The position numbers and the translations under genes are program-made. This document shows, in pieces, positions 37,089 to 45,560 of a stretch of DNA of 63,665 nucleotides. Numbering within the stretch: position 1 is the first letter of the stretch; each line of letters opens with the position of its first letter. Source of the stretch: Peptoniphilaceae bacterium (GTDB taxonomy: Bacteria; Bacillota; Clostridia; Tissierellales; Peptoniphilaceae); contig JASBZD010000001.1 of assembly GCA_029983595.1 (NCBI GenBank), positions 1 through 63,665 of the forward strand, read 5' to 3'. Below the pieces are notes generated by a model, which worked only from the letters and a program-made list of their open reading frames with translations, ran no database searches and was not told the DNA's origin.

Positions 37089-37975
37089 GAAAATACAATG
37101 GATTTATAGTAGTTGATAAACCTAGAGATATGGGTTCTACTGATGTAGTAAGAAAGATTAAAAAAATATTTAATATGAAAAAAGTAGGCCATTCTGGTAC
37201 GTTGGATCCACTTGCTACTGGAGTATTAGTAATATGTCTTGGAAAGGCTACAAAAACTATAGAATACCTACAAACTTGTAAGAAAACTTATATTGCAAGG
37301 ATGGTTTTTGGTAAAAAAACTGATACTCTGGATATAGAGGGTAAAGTAACTAAAGAATCTGATAAAAAGATTAAAATTGAAGATATAGAAGGCGTTCTAG
37401 ATAACTACATTGGTACTATTAAGCAGATCCCGCCCATGTATTCAGCACTAAAAGTCGATGGGAAAAGACTTTATGAATTAGCTAGGGAAGGAATAGAAAT
37501 AGAAAGAAAATCAAGAACTACAAATATTTATGATATTGAAATTTTAGATTTTGACTATAATAATCAGTCTTGTAATATAAAAGTTGAGTGCAGTGCTGGA
37601 ACCTATATAAGAACTCTTATAGATGATATAGGGGATGAATTAGGCTCATATGCTTTTATGTCAGATTTACGAAGAATAAACTGCAGTGGTTTTACTATTA
37701 ATGATTCAGTAGATTTAGATAATGATGAAAAAGTTAAAGAATCTTTTTTAGATCTAAATAATTTTCCAAAAATTATGGAAGATATTATAGTTGATGACGA
37801 TACTTTAGATTTTATTTTAAATGGAATGACTTCAAAATTAGATGTTATTAATAATCCTGGAAAATATATAATTAAAAATAATAACAATATAGTAGGTATA
37901 GGGAATTTATTTACTTCAGACAAAGGAAAAATGTTAAAATTAGAAAAACATTTATACAACCATGAAAATAATTGA
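37085..37975 (+). CDS. truB: tRNA pseudouridine-55 synthase TruB
   Basis: This 296-aa enzyme makes pseudouridine 55 in the T loop of tRNAs. The catalytic Asp lies in GHSGTLDPLATGVL; the family motifs KTYIARMVFGKKTDTLD, PPMYSALKVDGKRLYELAREG and CSAGTYIRTLIDDIG are present. It overlaps nrnA by 4 nt and ribF by 14 nt. Confidence 0.95.
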   Translation: MRKYNGFIVVDKPRDMGSTDVVRKIKKIFNMKKVGHSGTLDPLATGVLVICLGKATKTIEYLQTCKKTYIARMVFGKKTDTLDIEGKVTKESDKKIKIEDIEGVLDNYIGTIKQIPPMYSALKVDGKRLYELAREGIEIERKSRTTNIYDIEILDFDYNNQSCNIKVECSAGTYIRTLIDDIGDELGSYAFMSDLRRINCSGFTINDSVDLDNDEKVKESFLDLNNFPKIMEDIIVDDDTLDFILNGMTSKLDVINNPGKYIIKNNNNIVGIGNLFTSDKGKMLKLEKHLYNHENN

Positions 37976-38873
37976 TTTAAATAATAATAATATAATTTTA
38001 GAAAAATCTTATATTGCACTAGGCAATTTTGATGGTCTTCATATAGCCCATATGGAAATTATCGATAATCTAGTAAAAGAAAGTAAAAAAGATTGTATAG
38101 CTAGTTCAGTTTTAATTTTTAAAAATCATACTCTAAGAGAACTTAAAAATTCAGATTTTGAGGTTCTAACAAACCTTGACCAAAAAATTAATATCTTAGA
38201 TAAAGCCAATGTCGATTATTTATATTTAATAGATTTTAAAGATATTAAAGATTTAAGTCCTAATGATTTTTTATTATTTCTAAAAGAAAGATTAAAAATA
38301 GAAGGTGTTTTTGTCGGATATGATTATAGATTTGGTAAAGGTGCTAAGGCATCTATAGATGAACTTTCAAATAATCATCTTAATATAAAGATATTTAAAC
38401 AAGAACCTGTATATTATAATAATGAGGTTGTTTCATCAACAAAGATCAAAGATTTAATAAAAAATAATGAGCTTTCTCTTGCTGAAAAACTACTAGGTAG
38501 ATCATATTATTTAGAAGGAATAGTAGACCATGGTAAAAAAATGGGTAGCAAACTGGGCTTTCCAACAGCTAATATAAAACTTTCTGAAAATTATGTACTT
38601 CCTCCAGAAGGGGTATATGTAAGCCAAGTTATTATAAATGATAAAAATTATATTGCTGCATCGAGCTTAGGAATAAATTATACATTTAATGAAAAAATCC
38701 CAAAGATAGAAGCACATATACTTGATTTTGATAGAATAATTTATGATGAAAAAATTTCTATAAATTTTATAGAAAAGATTAGAGATATGAAAAAGTTTGA
38801 AAGTGTTGATGAATTAATTGAGATAGTAAATAAAGATATTTCATATGTCAGAAACTTTAGGGATAATTTATAA
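37962..38873 (+). CDS. ribF: Bifunctional riboflavin kinase/FAD synthetase
   Basis: This 303-aa enzyme converts riboflavin to FMN and FAD. The N-terminal nucleotidyltransferase has ALGNFDGLHIAHMEII and VGYDYRFGKGAKAS; the C-terminal kinase domain has GIVDHGKKMGSKLGFPTANIKL. The overlap with truB suggests translational coupling. No FMN riboswitch is present, consistent with its place inside the operon. Confidence 0.94.
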   Translation: MKIIDLNNNNIILEKSYIALGNFDGLHIAHMEIIDNLVKESKKDCIASSVLIFKNHTLRELKNSDFEVLTNLDQKINILDKANVDYLYLIDFKDIKDLSPNDFLLFLKERLKIEGVFVGYDYRFGKGAKASIDELSNNHLNIKIFKQEPVYYNNEVVSSTKIKDLIKNNELSLAEKLLGRSYYLEGIVDHGKKMGSKLGFPTANIKLSENYVLPPEGVYVSQVIINDKNYIAASSLGINYTFNEKIPKIEAHILDFDRIIYDEKISINFIEKIRDMKKFESVDELIEIVNKDISYVRNFRDNL

Positions 38874-39112
38874 TGGAAATTTTAAAAAAATATAATAGAT
38901 TTTATATTGGAGAAGAAGATAGTCCCATCGCGTTCATTGATTTTGAAATCAATGAAAATATTATCGAAATAACAAGTTTAAATATTGTTAATCATTTAAA
39001 AGGCGAGGGGATTGCTGAAAAACTTTTAGTAGAACTTTATAATTACGCTAAAGAAAATGATTTTATTATAAATAGTCAGAAAGTATTTGTAAAAGGTTTT
39101 AATAAAATATAG
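38873..39112 (+). CDS. Small GNAT-fold N-acetyltransferase (YjdJ-like)
   Basis: This 79-aa protein resembles the compact GNAT proteins of COG2388. ITSLNIVNHLKGEGIAEKLLVELYNYAKEND has the acetyl-CoA-binding R/KGxGxA pattern, and FVKGF occupies the place of the terminal tyrosine-containing strand. The substrate is unknown. It overlaps the ribF stop by one base and may still belong to that operon. Confidence 0.75.
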   Translation: MEILKKYNRFYIGEEDSPIAFIDFEINENIIEITSLNIVNHLKGEGIAEKLLVELYNYAKENDFIINSQKVFVKGFNKI

Positions 39113-39121
39113 GAGTAAAAA

Positions 39122-39823
39122 ATGAGTACACCACATAATGAAGCTAAGAATAATGATATAAAAGAAACTATACTTTTACCTGGGGATCCTCTTAGAGCTA
39201 AGTTCATAGCTGAGAACTTCTTAACTGATGTAAAAAAATTCAATGAAATAAGAAATATGTATGGATTTTCCGGAAAGTATAAGGGAAAAGATGTTTCTGT
39301 AATGGGTACAGGCATGGGTATCCCTTCTATAGGAATTTATGCGTGGGAACTTATAAATAATTATAATGTAAAAAATTTAATAAGAGTTGGTTCATGCGGT
39401 TCATATCAAGAAAATATTGATATTAATGACATTATATTAGCTCAAGGAGCTTCAACAAACTCTAATTTTATTTCTCAATTTAATCTTCCCGGTACTTTTT
39501 CAGCTATATCATCTTTTGAGTTACTCTCTAAAGCAAAGAATATAGCTGATAATAAAAATATTAAAGTAAATGTAGGAAATATATTATCTTCAGATATTTT
39601 TTATAATGATTATCCAGAAGTATGGAAAAAATGGGCAGAGATGGGAATCTTAGGCGTTGAAATGGAAACTTATGCGCTATATGTACTTGCTTCAAAGTAT
39701 AATGTTGATGCGCTAGGAATTTTAACTGTTTCAGATTCTTTAGTAACTAAAAAAGAGATTTCTGCTAAAGAAAGAGAAAATAGTTTTACTAATATGATAG
39801 AGATTGCACTAGAATTAGCATAA
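39122..39823 (+). CDS. deoD: Purine-nucleoside phosphorylase, DeoD type
   Basis: This 233-aa enzyme splits purine (deoxy)nucleosides with phosphate to base and (deoxy)ribose-1-phosphate. The hexameric DeoD signature is clear: STPHNEA, LLPGDPLRAKFIAENF, GTGMGIPSIGIYAWELI, RVGSCGSY, GVEMETYALY and the catalytic Asp in TVSDSL. A terminator immediately follows. Confidence 0.95.
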   Translation: MSTPHNEAKNNDIKETILLPGDPLRAKFIAENFLTDVKKFNEIRNMYGFSGKYKGKDVSVMGTGMGIPSIGIYAWELINNYNVKNLIRVGSCGSYQENIDINDIILAQGASTNSNFISQFNLPGTFSAISSFELLSKAKNIADNKNIKVNVGNILSSDIFYNDYPEVWKKWAEMGILGVEMETYALYVLASKYNVDALGILTVSDSLVTKKEISAKERENSFTNMIEIALELA

Positions 39824-39854
39824 TAATGGGTAATTTATTTATCCATTATTTTTA
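39822..39854 (+). terminator. Terminator after deoD
   Basis: AATAATGGGTAA pairs with TTATCCATTATT (one G-U) and is followed by TTTTT. Confidence 0.78.
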
Positions 39855-39878
39855 ATTATAGAAATAAAAGGAATAATA

Positions 39879-42083
39879 ATGAGTAATTTATTACAAGGAT
39901 TAAATGATATACAATATGATGCAGTAGCAGATGTAGAAGGTCATAAACTAATTTTAGCTGGGGCAGGTAGTGGAAAAACCAAAGTCGTGACTACTAAAAT
40001 AGCTTACCTAATTGATAATGGTGTAAGTCCATTTTCTATTTTAGGATTTACTTTTACTAATAAAGCTGCAAATGAAATGAAAGAAAGAATAGATGGGCTG
40101 GTTTCTTTTAATGTAGATAAAATGTGGATTGGTACTTTTCACTCAATTTGTGTAAGGATTTTAAGACATAATATTGATAGAATAGGATATTCACAAAATT
40201 TTACGATTTTAGATACATCTGATCAGAGGACTTTATACAAAGAAATTATAAAAGAATTTAATTTTGATGAAAAAATTTATACCCCTAAATCATTACAATC
40301 AGAAATTAGTAACTTAAAAAATAGCAATATATCTCCAGTAGAATATGAAAAATCAATATATACCCCTAGAGATAAGGCTATTTCCAGTATTTATTATAGA
40401 TATAATGAAAAATTAAAAAATAATAATTCAGTAGATTTTGATGATCTTATCTTACTTACAGTAAAACTTTTAAGAGATAATATTGATATTAGAGAATATT
40501 ATCACGATAGATTTAAATATATATTTGTTGATGAATTTCAAGATACAAATAATATTCAGTACGAACTTATAAAACTTCTAACTGGTCCAGATAGTTTTTT
40601 AAATGTAGTAGGAGACTCTGATCAGTCTATTTATAAATTTAGAGGGGCTAATATAGAGAATATTCTAAATTTTAATAAAGACTTTAAGAATTCAAGACAG
40701 ATTATTTTAAATGAAAATTATAGGTCTACTAAAAATATTTTAAAAACTGCAAATAATGTTATACAAAATAATGATAATAGAATAAAAAAAGAACTCTGGA
40801 CAGGAAATAAAGATGGCGAGAAACCGCAATTTTTCACAGCTGATAGCAGTAGAGAAGAGGCTGAATTTGTTTCGAATAAAATAGAAGAGTATCTTCAAAA
40901 AGGAATAAACCCAAGTGAGATAGCGATTTTATATAGATCTAACTATTTATCTAGGTCATTCGAGGAGTCTTTAATGAGAAAAAATATCTCCTATAAAGTG
41001 GTGGGAGGTATAAAATTCTATGAAAGAGCTGAGATTAAGGACCTTATAGCTTATTTAAGATTGATTTCTAATTCTAATGATGATATTTCATTTTTAAGAG
41101 TGGCTAATAGTCCCAAACGCGGTATAGGAAATGCTACAATAGAGAAATTAAATTATGTTTCTAATGAGATGAACTTATCTCTTTTTGATTCTATAAATTA
41201 TCTAAGAACTTTTAATATTTTAGGTAATACTGCTATAAATAAACTTGAAGATTTTAGAGAATTAATAAATTCATTAAAAGTAGATAGAGAGAATATGAAT
41301 ATTGAAAATCTTTTAAGATCAATAATAGATAAGACAGAGTATATAGAGTTATTAGAATCTCAAAAAACATTGGAATCTAAATCTAGAATTGAAAATATAG
41401 AAGAGTTTATTGGGTCGATTATAACTTATGAAGAAAATAATGAATCCAATCTAGAAGCATATCTTTCTGATATTTCTTTATTATCTGATGTTGATAAAAC
41501 TGAGGAGTTAGATAATTCTATTACTCTTATAACTGTTCATTCAGCTAAAGGATTAGAGTATCAAGTTGTATTTTTAGTAGGATTATCTGAGGGGATTTTT
41601 CCATCTAGTTTTGTAGAATCTGATGAAGATCTAGAAGAAGAAAGGAGACTAATGTATGTAGCTATTACTAGAGCTAAGGAAAATTTACATTTAACTCGTG
41701 CTATAAATGTAGATAAATTTGGGAAATCTACAATACAAATTGAATCTTCATTTATTGAAGAAATGCGAGATTCCATTGAAATTATAGAAAATGAAAAGAA
41801 GAAGTTTTTTAACCCAAGAGAATCAAGTTATAATAAGTATAAGAGCTATAATAATTTTAGAAATGGTAATTCTTATAGAAAAATAGAAGAGCCTGTAGTT
41901 ATAAATAAAAATAATAACATATATAAAGAAGGTCAAGAAGTTTCTCACGAAAAATGGGGGAGAGGCACTGTTACTAAAGTTGATAATAGTGCAAATGACA
42001 TAATCATAACAGTAATTTTTAATGATGGTAATATAAAGACATTAATGGCTGATCTTGCGCCTATGGAGGTTATTAGTGAGTGA
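39879..42083 (+). CDS. pcrA: ATP-dependent DNA helicase PcrA
   Basis: This 734-aa UvrD-family 3'-5' helicase acts in repair and removes RecA and transcription roadblocks. Motifs in order: LNDIQYDAV (Q motif), AGAGSGKT (Walker A), FTFTNKAANEMKERI, GTFHSICVRILR, VDEFQDTN, VGDSDQSIYKFRGA, NYRST, TVHSAKGLEYQVVFLVG, EERRLMYVAITRAKE. The C-terminal Tudor-like RNAP-binding segment is present (VSHEKWGRGTVTKV). It begins the pcrA-ligA-gatCAB operon. Confidence 0.97.
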   Translation: MSNLLQGLNDIQYDAVADVEGHKLILAGAGSGKTKVVTTKIAYLIDNGVSPFSILGFTFTNKAANEMKERIDGLVSFNVDKMWIGTFHSICVRILRHNIDRIGYSQNFTILDTSDQRTLYKEIIKEFNFDEKIYTPKSLQSEISNLKNSNISPVEYEKSIYTPRDKAISSIYYRYNEKLKNNNSVDFDDLILLTVKLLRDNIDIREYYHDRFKYIFVDEFQDTNNIQYELIKLLTGPDSFLNVVGDSDQSIYKFRGANIENILNFNKDFKNSRQIILNENYRSTKNILKTANNVIQNNDNRIKKELWTGNKDGEKPQFFTADSSREEAEFVSNKIEEYLQKGINPSEIAILYRSNYLSRSFEESLMRKNISYKVVGGIKFYERAEIKDLIAYLRLISNSNDDISFLRVANSPKRGIGNATIEKLNYVSNEMNLSLFDSINYLRTFNILGNTAINKLEDFRELINSLKVDRENMNIENLLRSIIDKTEYIELLESQKTLESKSRIENIEEFIGSIITYEENNESNLEAYLSDISLLSDVDKTEELDNSITLITVHSAKGLEYQVVFLVGLSEGIFPSSFVESDEDLEEERRLMYVAITRAKENLHLTRAINVDKFGKSTIQIESSFIEEMRDSIEIIENEKKKFFNPRESSYNKYKSYNNFRNGNSYRKIEEPVVINKNNNIYKEGQEVSHEKWGRGTVTKVDNSANDIIITVIFNDGNIKTLMADLAPMEVISE

Positions 42084-44028
42084 TTTAGAAAAAATTAGAG
42101 AGCTTGTAGATAATCTTAATTATTATGCTTATCAATATTATGTTTTAGATGAGCCTATTATATCTGATGCAGAATATGATAAATTATATGAAGAATTAGT
42201 AAAATTAGAAGAAGAAACAAAGATTATTTTATCAGACTCTCCTACACAGCGCGTTGGTGATGTTTTGTTGGAGGGATTTGAAAAACATACTCATATAAAT
42301 CGTCTATATTCACTAGATAAATCTCAGTCATTTGAGGGACTTAGAGAATTTGATTCTCGAATTAGAAGAGAATTGGGCCTTAATGAGGTTGAGTATATAG
42401 TTGAGTTAAAATTTGATGGTCTTACGATTTGTTTAACATATGAAGATGGATTATTACAAGTAGCTTCTACTAGAGGTAATGGACGAGTGGGAGAAGATGT
42501 TACTGAACAAGTAAAAAGAATTAAAGGTATACCTCTTTCTATTTCTGATAATAGAGTATTTGAAATTGTGGGTGAGGCTTATATGCCTTTATCAGCTTTT
42601 GAAAAATATAATTTAGAAAATGAAGAAACTTTAAAAAATGCAAGAAATGCTGCTGCAGGAGCTATTAGAAATCTAAACACTGAAGCTATATCTAGAAGAA
42701 ATATCAGTGCATTTTTCTATAATATTAATACATATCCAGAATATTTATTTAAAACAGATCTAGAGACTAAAGAATTTCTTAAAAGTCATGGATTTATTAC
42801 TAGTATCTATAATGAAGTTTATAAAAATATAGAAAGTGTTATTAATAGAGCAAAAGAAATAACTAATATCAGACATTCTTTAGATTATTTAATTGATGGT
42901 ATAGTTATAAAAGTAAATAATTTATCATATAGATCACGTCTTGGATATACAAATAAGTTTCCTAAATGGGCAATCGCTTATAAATTTGAGGCTGAAGAGA
43001 GGGTTACAAAATTATTAGGTATTAATTGGAATGTAGGACGAAGTTCTAAAGTTACTCCTACAGCGATTCTAGAACCGGTTGAGATTGATGGAGTAACAAT
43101 ATCTAGAGCTACTTTAAATAACTATAATTTTATAAAATCAAAAGATATAAAACTAGGATCTGAAGTTTTACTTAGAAGATCTAATGATGTAATTCCTGAA
43201 ATATTAAGTGCTGATAATTCATATACTGATACAAAAGAAATTGAAAAACCTGTGTTTTGTCCAGCTTGTAATTCTAAATTAGAAGAAATTGGGGCTCATC
43301 TATTTTGTCCTAACACATTAGCTTGTCCTCCACAACTTCTAGCAAAGCTTGTGCATTTTGCATCTAAGAATTCAATGGATATAGAAGGTCTATCAGAAAA
43401 GACTATTGAACTTTTAATAGAAAAAAATATAGTTAATAAAGCTTCTGATTTTTATAAGTTAAAATATAATGATTTAGATGGTCTAGAAGGATTTAAAGAT
43501 AAGAAAATAAATAATTTATTAAATGCTATTGAAAATAGTAAAGAAGTTGAGTTTGGTAAATTTATTAATGCATTAGGAATTCCTAATGTAGGAGAAAAAA
43601 CTGCTTTTGATTTATCTATGTATTTTAATAATTTTGAAAATTTAAAAAATTCTAGCTTTGAAGAGCTATCTTCTATAAATGATATAGGTCCAAAAACTGC
43701 AGAAAGTATAGTGAAGTTTTTCGATACTAAAGAACCTATTTATGTAATTAATGAATTATTTGAATATGGAGTTAATATTTTTTATAATACCAATATAGAT
43801 AATAATTTGGATGGTAAAACATTTGTAGTAACTGGTTCTTTTGAAGATTTTAAAAGAAAAGATATTGAAGAAGAAATTTTAAAAAGAGGCGGTAAAGCTT
43901 CTGGATCAGTTTCAAAAAATACTGATTTTTTAATATTAGGTGAAAATCCAGGTTCAAAACTTGATAAAGCAAAAGAATTAGGTATAAAAATTATAACTAT
44001 CGATGAATTTATGGAAATGGTTAAGTAG
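42076..44028 (+). CDS. ligA: NAD+-dependent DNA ligase LigA
   Basis: This 650-aa ligase seals nicks during replication and repair. GTG 42076 is chosen: GGAGGT lies 5 nt upstream, and the product starts MSDLEKIRELVDNLNYYAYQYY, giving the Ia domain (YYVLDEPIISDAEYD). The adenylated Lys is in VELKFDG; the zinc-finger cysteines are CPAC...CPNTLAC; HhH motifs follow; the C-terminal BRCT domain (KTFVVTGSFEDFKRKDIEEEI) is complete. It overlaps pcrA by 8 nt. Confidence 0.96.
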   Translation: MSDLEKIRELVDNLNYYAYQYYVLDEPIISDAEYDKLYEELVKLEEETKIILSDSPTQRVGDVLLEGFEKHTHINRLYSLDKSQSFEGLREFDSRIRRELGLNEVEYIVELKFDGLTICLTYEDGLLQVASTRGNGRVGEDVTEQVKRIKGIPLSISDNRVFEIVGEAYMPLSAFEKYNLENEETLKNARNAAAGAIRNLNTEAISRRNISAFFYNINTYPEYLFKTDLETKEFLKSHGFITSIYNEVYKNIESVINRAKEITNIRHSLDYLIDGIVIKVNNLSYRSRLGYTNKFPKWAIAYKFEAEERVTKLLGINWNVGRSSKVTPTAILEPVEIDGVTISRATLNNYNFIKSKDIKLGSEVLLRRSNDVIPEILSADNSYTDTKEIEKPVFCPACNSKLEEIGAHLFCPNTLACPPQLLAKLVHFASKNSMDIEGLSEKTIELLIEKNIVNKASDFYKLKYNDLDGLEGFKDKKINNLLNAIENSKEVEFGKFINALGIPNVGEKTAFDLSMYFNNFENLKNSSFEELSSINDIGPKTAESIVKFFDTKEPIYVINELFEYGVNIFYNTNIDNNLDGKTFVVTGSFEDFKRKDIEEEILKRGGKASGSVSKNTDFLILGENPGSKLDKAKELGIKIITIDEFMEMVK

Positions 44029-44036
44029 GTGAAAAA

Positions 44037-44306
44037 ATGAATGATGAAATATTAAAGAAGATATATAAAAGTGCAGGCTTATTATATATCGAAGATGAGG
44101 CTAAAAATATATCTAATGATTTAGAAGATATAATTTTAAAAGCAACTAGAATTGAAAAACTAGAAGGAATTGAAACTTATAATACTATTAATTTTTCTGA
44201 TTTAAGAGATAATTCTGAGGGAGATACTTTTAGTGTAGAAGAAGCGTTATATAATACTAAACAAAGTAAGTATTCATATTTTGAAATTAAGGAATTTGTG
44301 GAATAA
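44037..44306 (+). CDS. gatC: Asp-tRNA(Asn)/Glu-tRNA(Gln) amidotransferase subunit C
   Basis: This 89-aa protein has the GatC layout: an N-terminal helical region (LYIEDEAKNISNDLEDIILKATRIEKL), the LRDNSEGDTFSVEEALYNTKQ segment in place of the usual LREDxxxxxxxxEExLxNAP, and the final YFEIKEFVE. GatC wraps around GatA and GatB and stabilises the complex. It is more diverged than usual, in line with its GatA partner. It lies 9 nt after ligA. Confidence 0.85.
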   Translation: MNDEILKKIYKSAGLLYIEDEAKNISNDLEDIILKATRIEKLEGIETYNTINFSDLRDNSEGDTFSVEEALYNTKQSKYSYFEIKEFVE

Positions 44307-44308
44307 TT

Positions 44309-45559
44309 ATGAAACATGATTTTATAGAAAAATTAAAAAATGATAAAAATAATTCATTTATCAACACTATAGATAATGATATCAACGATGATGATATTAT
44401 AGTATCAATTAGTGATGAATATGCTCTAAAAGATATTAAAATGACTGCTGGCTCTAAAATGCTAGAGGATTTTACACCTAAATATACAGCTAGTGTAGTT
44501 AAAAATATAATAGATAATGGATATAAGATTATTGGGAAAACTAATATGGATGAATTTGGGATAATTTCTCATTTATCAAAACCATATTTTGGAGCTAATG
44601 AAGATATTACTGATAAGAATGCATATTTTTCTAGCAGTTTAGCTATTAAAAATGATTTAGTTGATATTGCCATTATAAATGATAATAGTGGAGTTTCTAG
44701 AATTTCGGCAAACTATTTAGAATTATATGGTTTTAAGCCTACATTTGGAACTACTTCTAGAGCGGGAGTTATTCAGACTTTTAATACTTTTGGTCAAACT
44801 GCCGCTATCTCTAAAGATTATAATAATATCTATGATCTTTTTAATCAAATAGCTAAAAAAGAAAATAATGATCTTCTTTCACTTGAAAATAACGAGTTTA
44901 AAAAAGATATTAATTCTATAGATTATAAAGATATGAAAATAGCTATTATTAATGATGTAGAAAACTTAATAAAATCTAAAGATATTAAGGATAAATATTT
45001 AACTAGTATTGAACTTCTTAAAGATAAAGGATTAAATATAGAGAGTATTGATTTAGATTTAGAGAATATAAAATTAGTGACAGATATTTTATCAAATACA
45101 GAGTTTAGTTCTAATATGAATAGATATAATGGTATTATCTATGGACATAGAACAGAAGAATATAATAATACTACTGAATTATTTGAAAAATCTAGAAGCG
45201 AAGGATTTGGACTAGATGTTAAAGAACGTATAGTTTTAGGTCTAAGTTTTATAAATGGTGAAAATCACGATAATATATATGAAGTAGCAAGAAAAAATAG
45301 AAATATATTATGGACTCTTTTTGATAATCTATTTAAGAATTATGATTTAATAATCACACCTGTAAGTCCATATAATCTTGAAGATTTTAATAATCTTAAT
45401 AGCATAGATGAGTTATTATATAATGATATTTTTACTTCATTTGCTAACTTATATGGTGCTCCTTCTATATCAATTCCGATTAATAGTGGAATCTTAGCTA
45501 CTGCAGGAAAATTAAATGATAGCAAACTAATATATTTAGCAAAGGTTTTAGGTGAGTAA
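44309..45559 (+). CDS. gatA: Degenerate GatA: amidase-fold subunit lacking catalytic residues
   Basis: The sequence aligns with GatA over most of its length (TAGSKMLEDFTPKYTASVV, IIGKTNMDEF, YGFKPTFGTTSRAGV, NMNRYNGIIYGHRT, SRSEGFGLDVKERIVLG), and it lies between gatC and gatB. GatA normally hydrolyses glutamine with a Lys-cisSer-Ser triad. Here Ser35 replaces the catalytic Lys (SISDEY against GIKDNI). The GGSSGGSAAA loop has become an AYFSSSLAIK-like stretch with a 5-residue deletion. Val129 replaces the nucleophilic Ser (DNSGVSR against DTGGSIR). The N-terminus is shortened and the C-terminus ends early: 416 aa against about 485. The frame is long and intact with good codon use, so it is a conserved non-catalytic subunit rather than a decaying gene. 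Confidence 0.85.
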   Translation: MKHDFIEKLKNDKNNSFINTIDNDINDDDIIVSISDEYALKDIKMTAGSKMLEDFTPKYTASVVKNIIDNGYKIIGKTNMDEFGIISHLSKPYFGANEDITDKNAYFSSSLAIKNDLVDIAIINDNSGVSRISANYLELYGFKPTFGTTSRAGVIQTFNTFGQTAAISKDYNNIYDLFNQIAKKENNDLLSLENNEFKKDINSIDYKDMKIAIINDVENLIKSKDIKDKYLTSIELLKDKGLNIESIDLDLENIKLVTDILSNTEFSSNMNRYNGIIYGHRTEEYNNTTELFEKSRSEGFGLDVKERIVLGLSFINGENHDNIYEVARKNRNILWTLFDNLFKNYDLIITPVSPYNLEDFNNLNSIDELLYNDIFTSFANLYGAPSISIPINSGILATAGKLNDSKLIYLAKVLGE

Positions 45560-45560
45560 A

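Noticed and set aside
44309..45559. gatA as a pseudogene
   Set aside because: The frame is uninterrupted for 416 codons, keeps structural GatA blocks, and is tightly packed between gatC and gatB; loss is confined to catalytic positions and termini.
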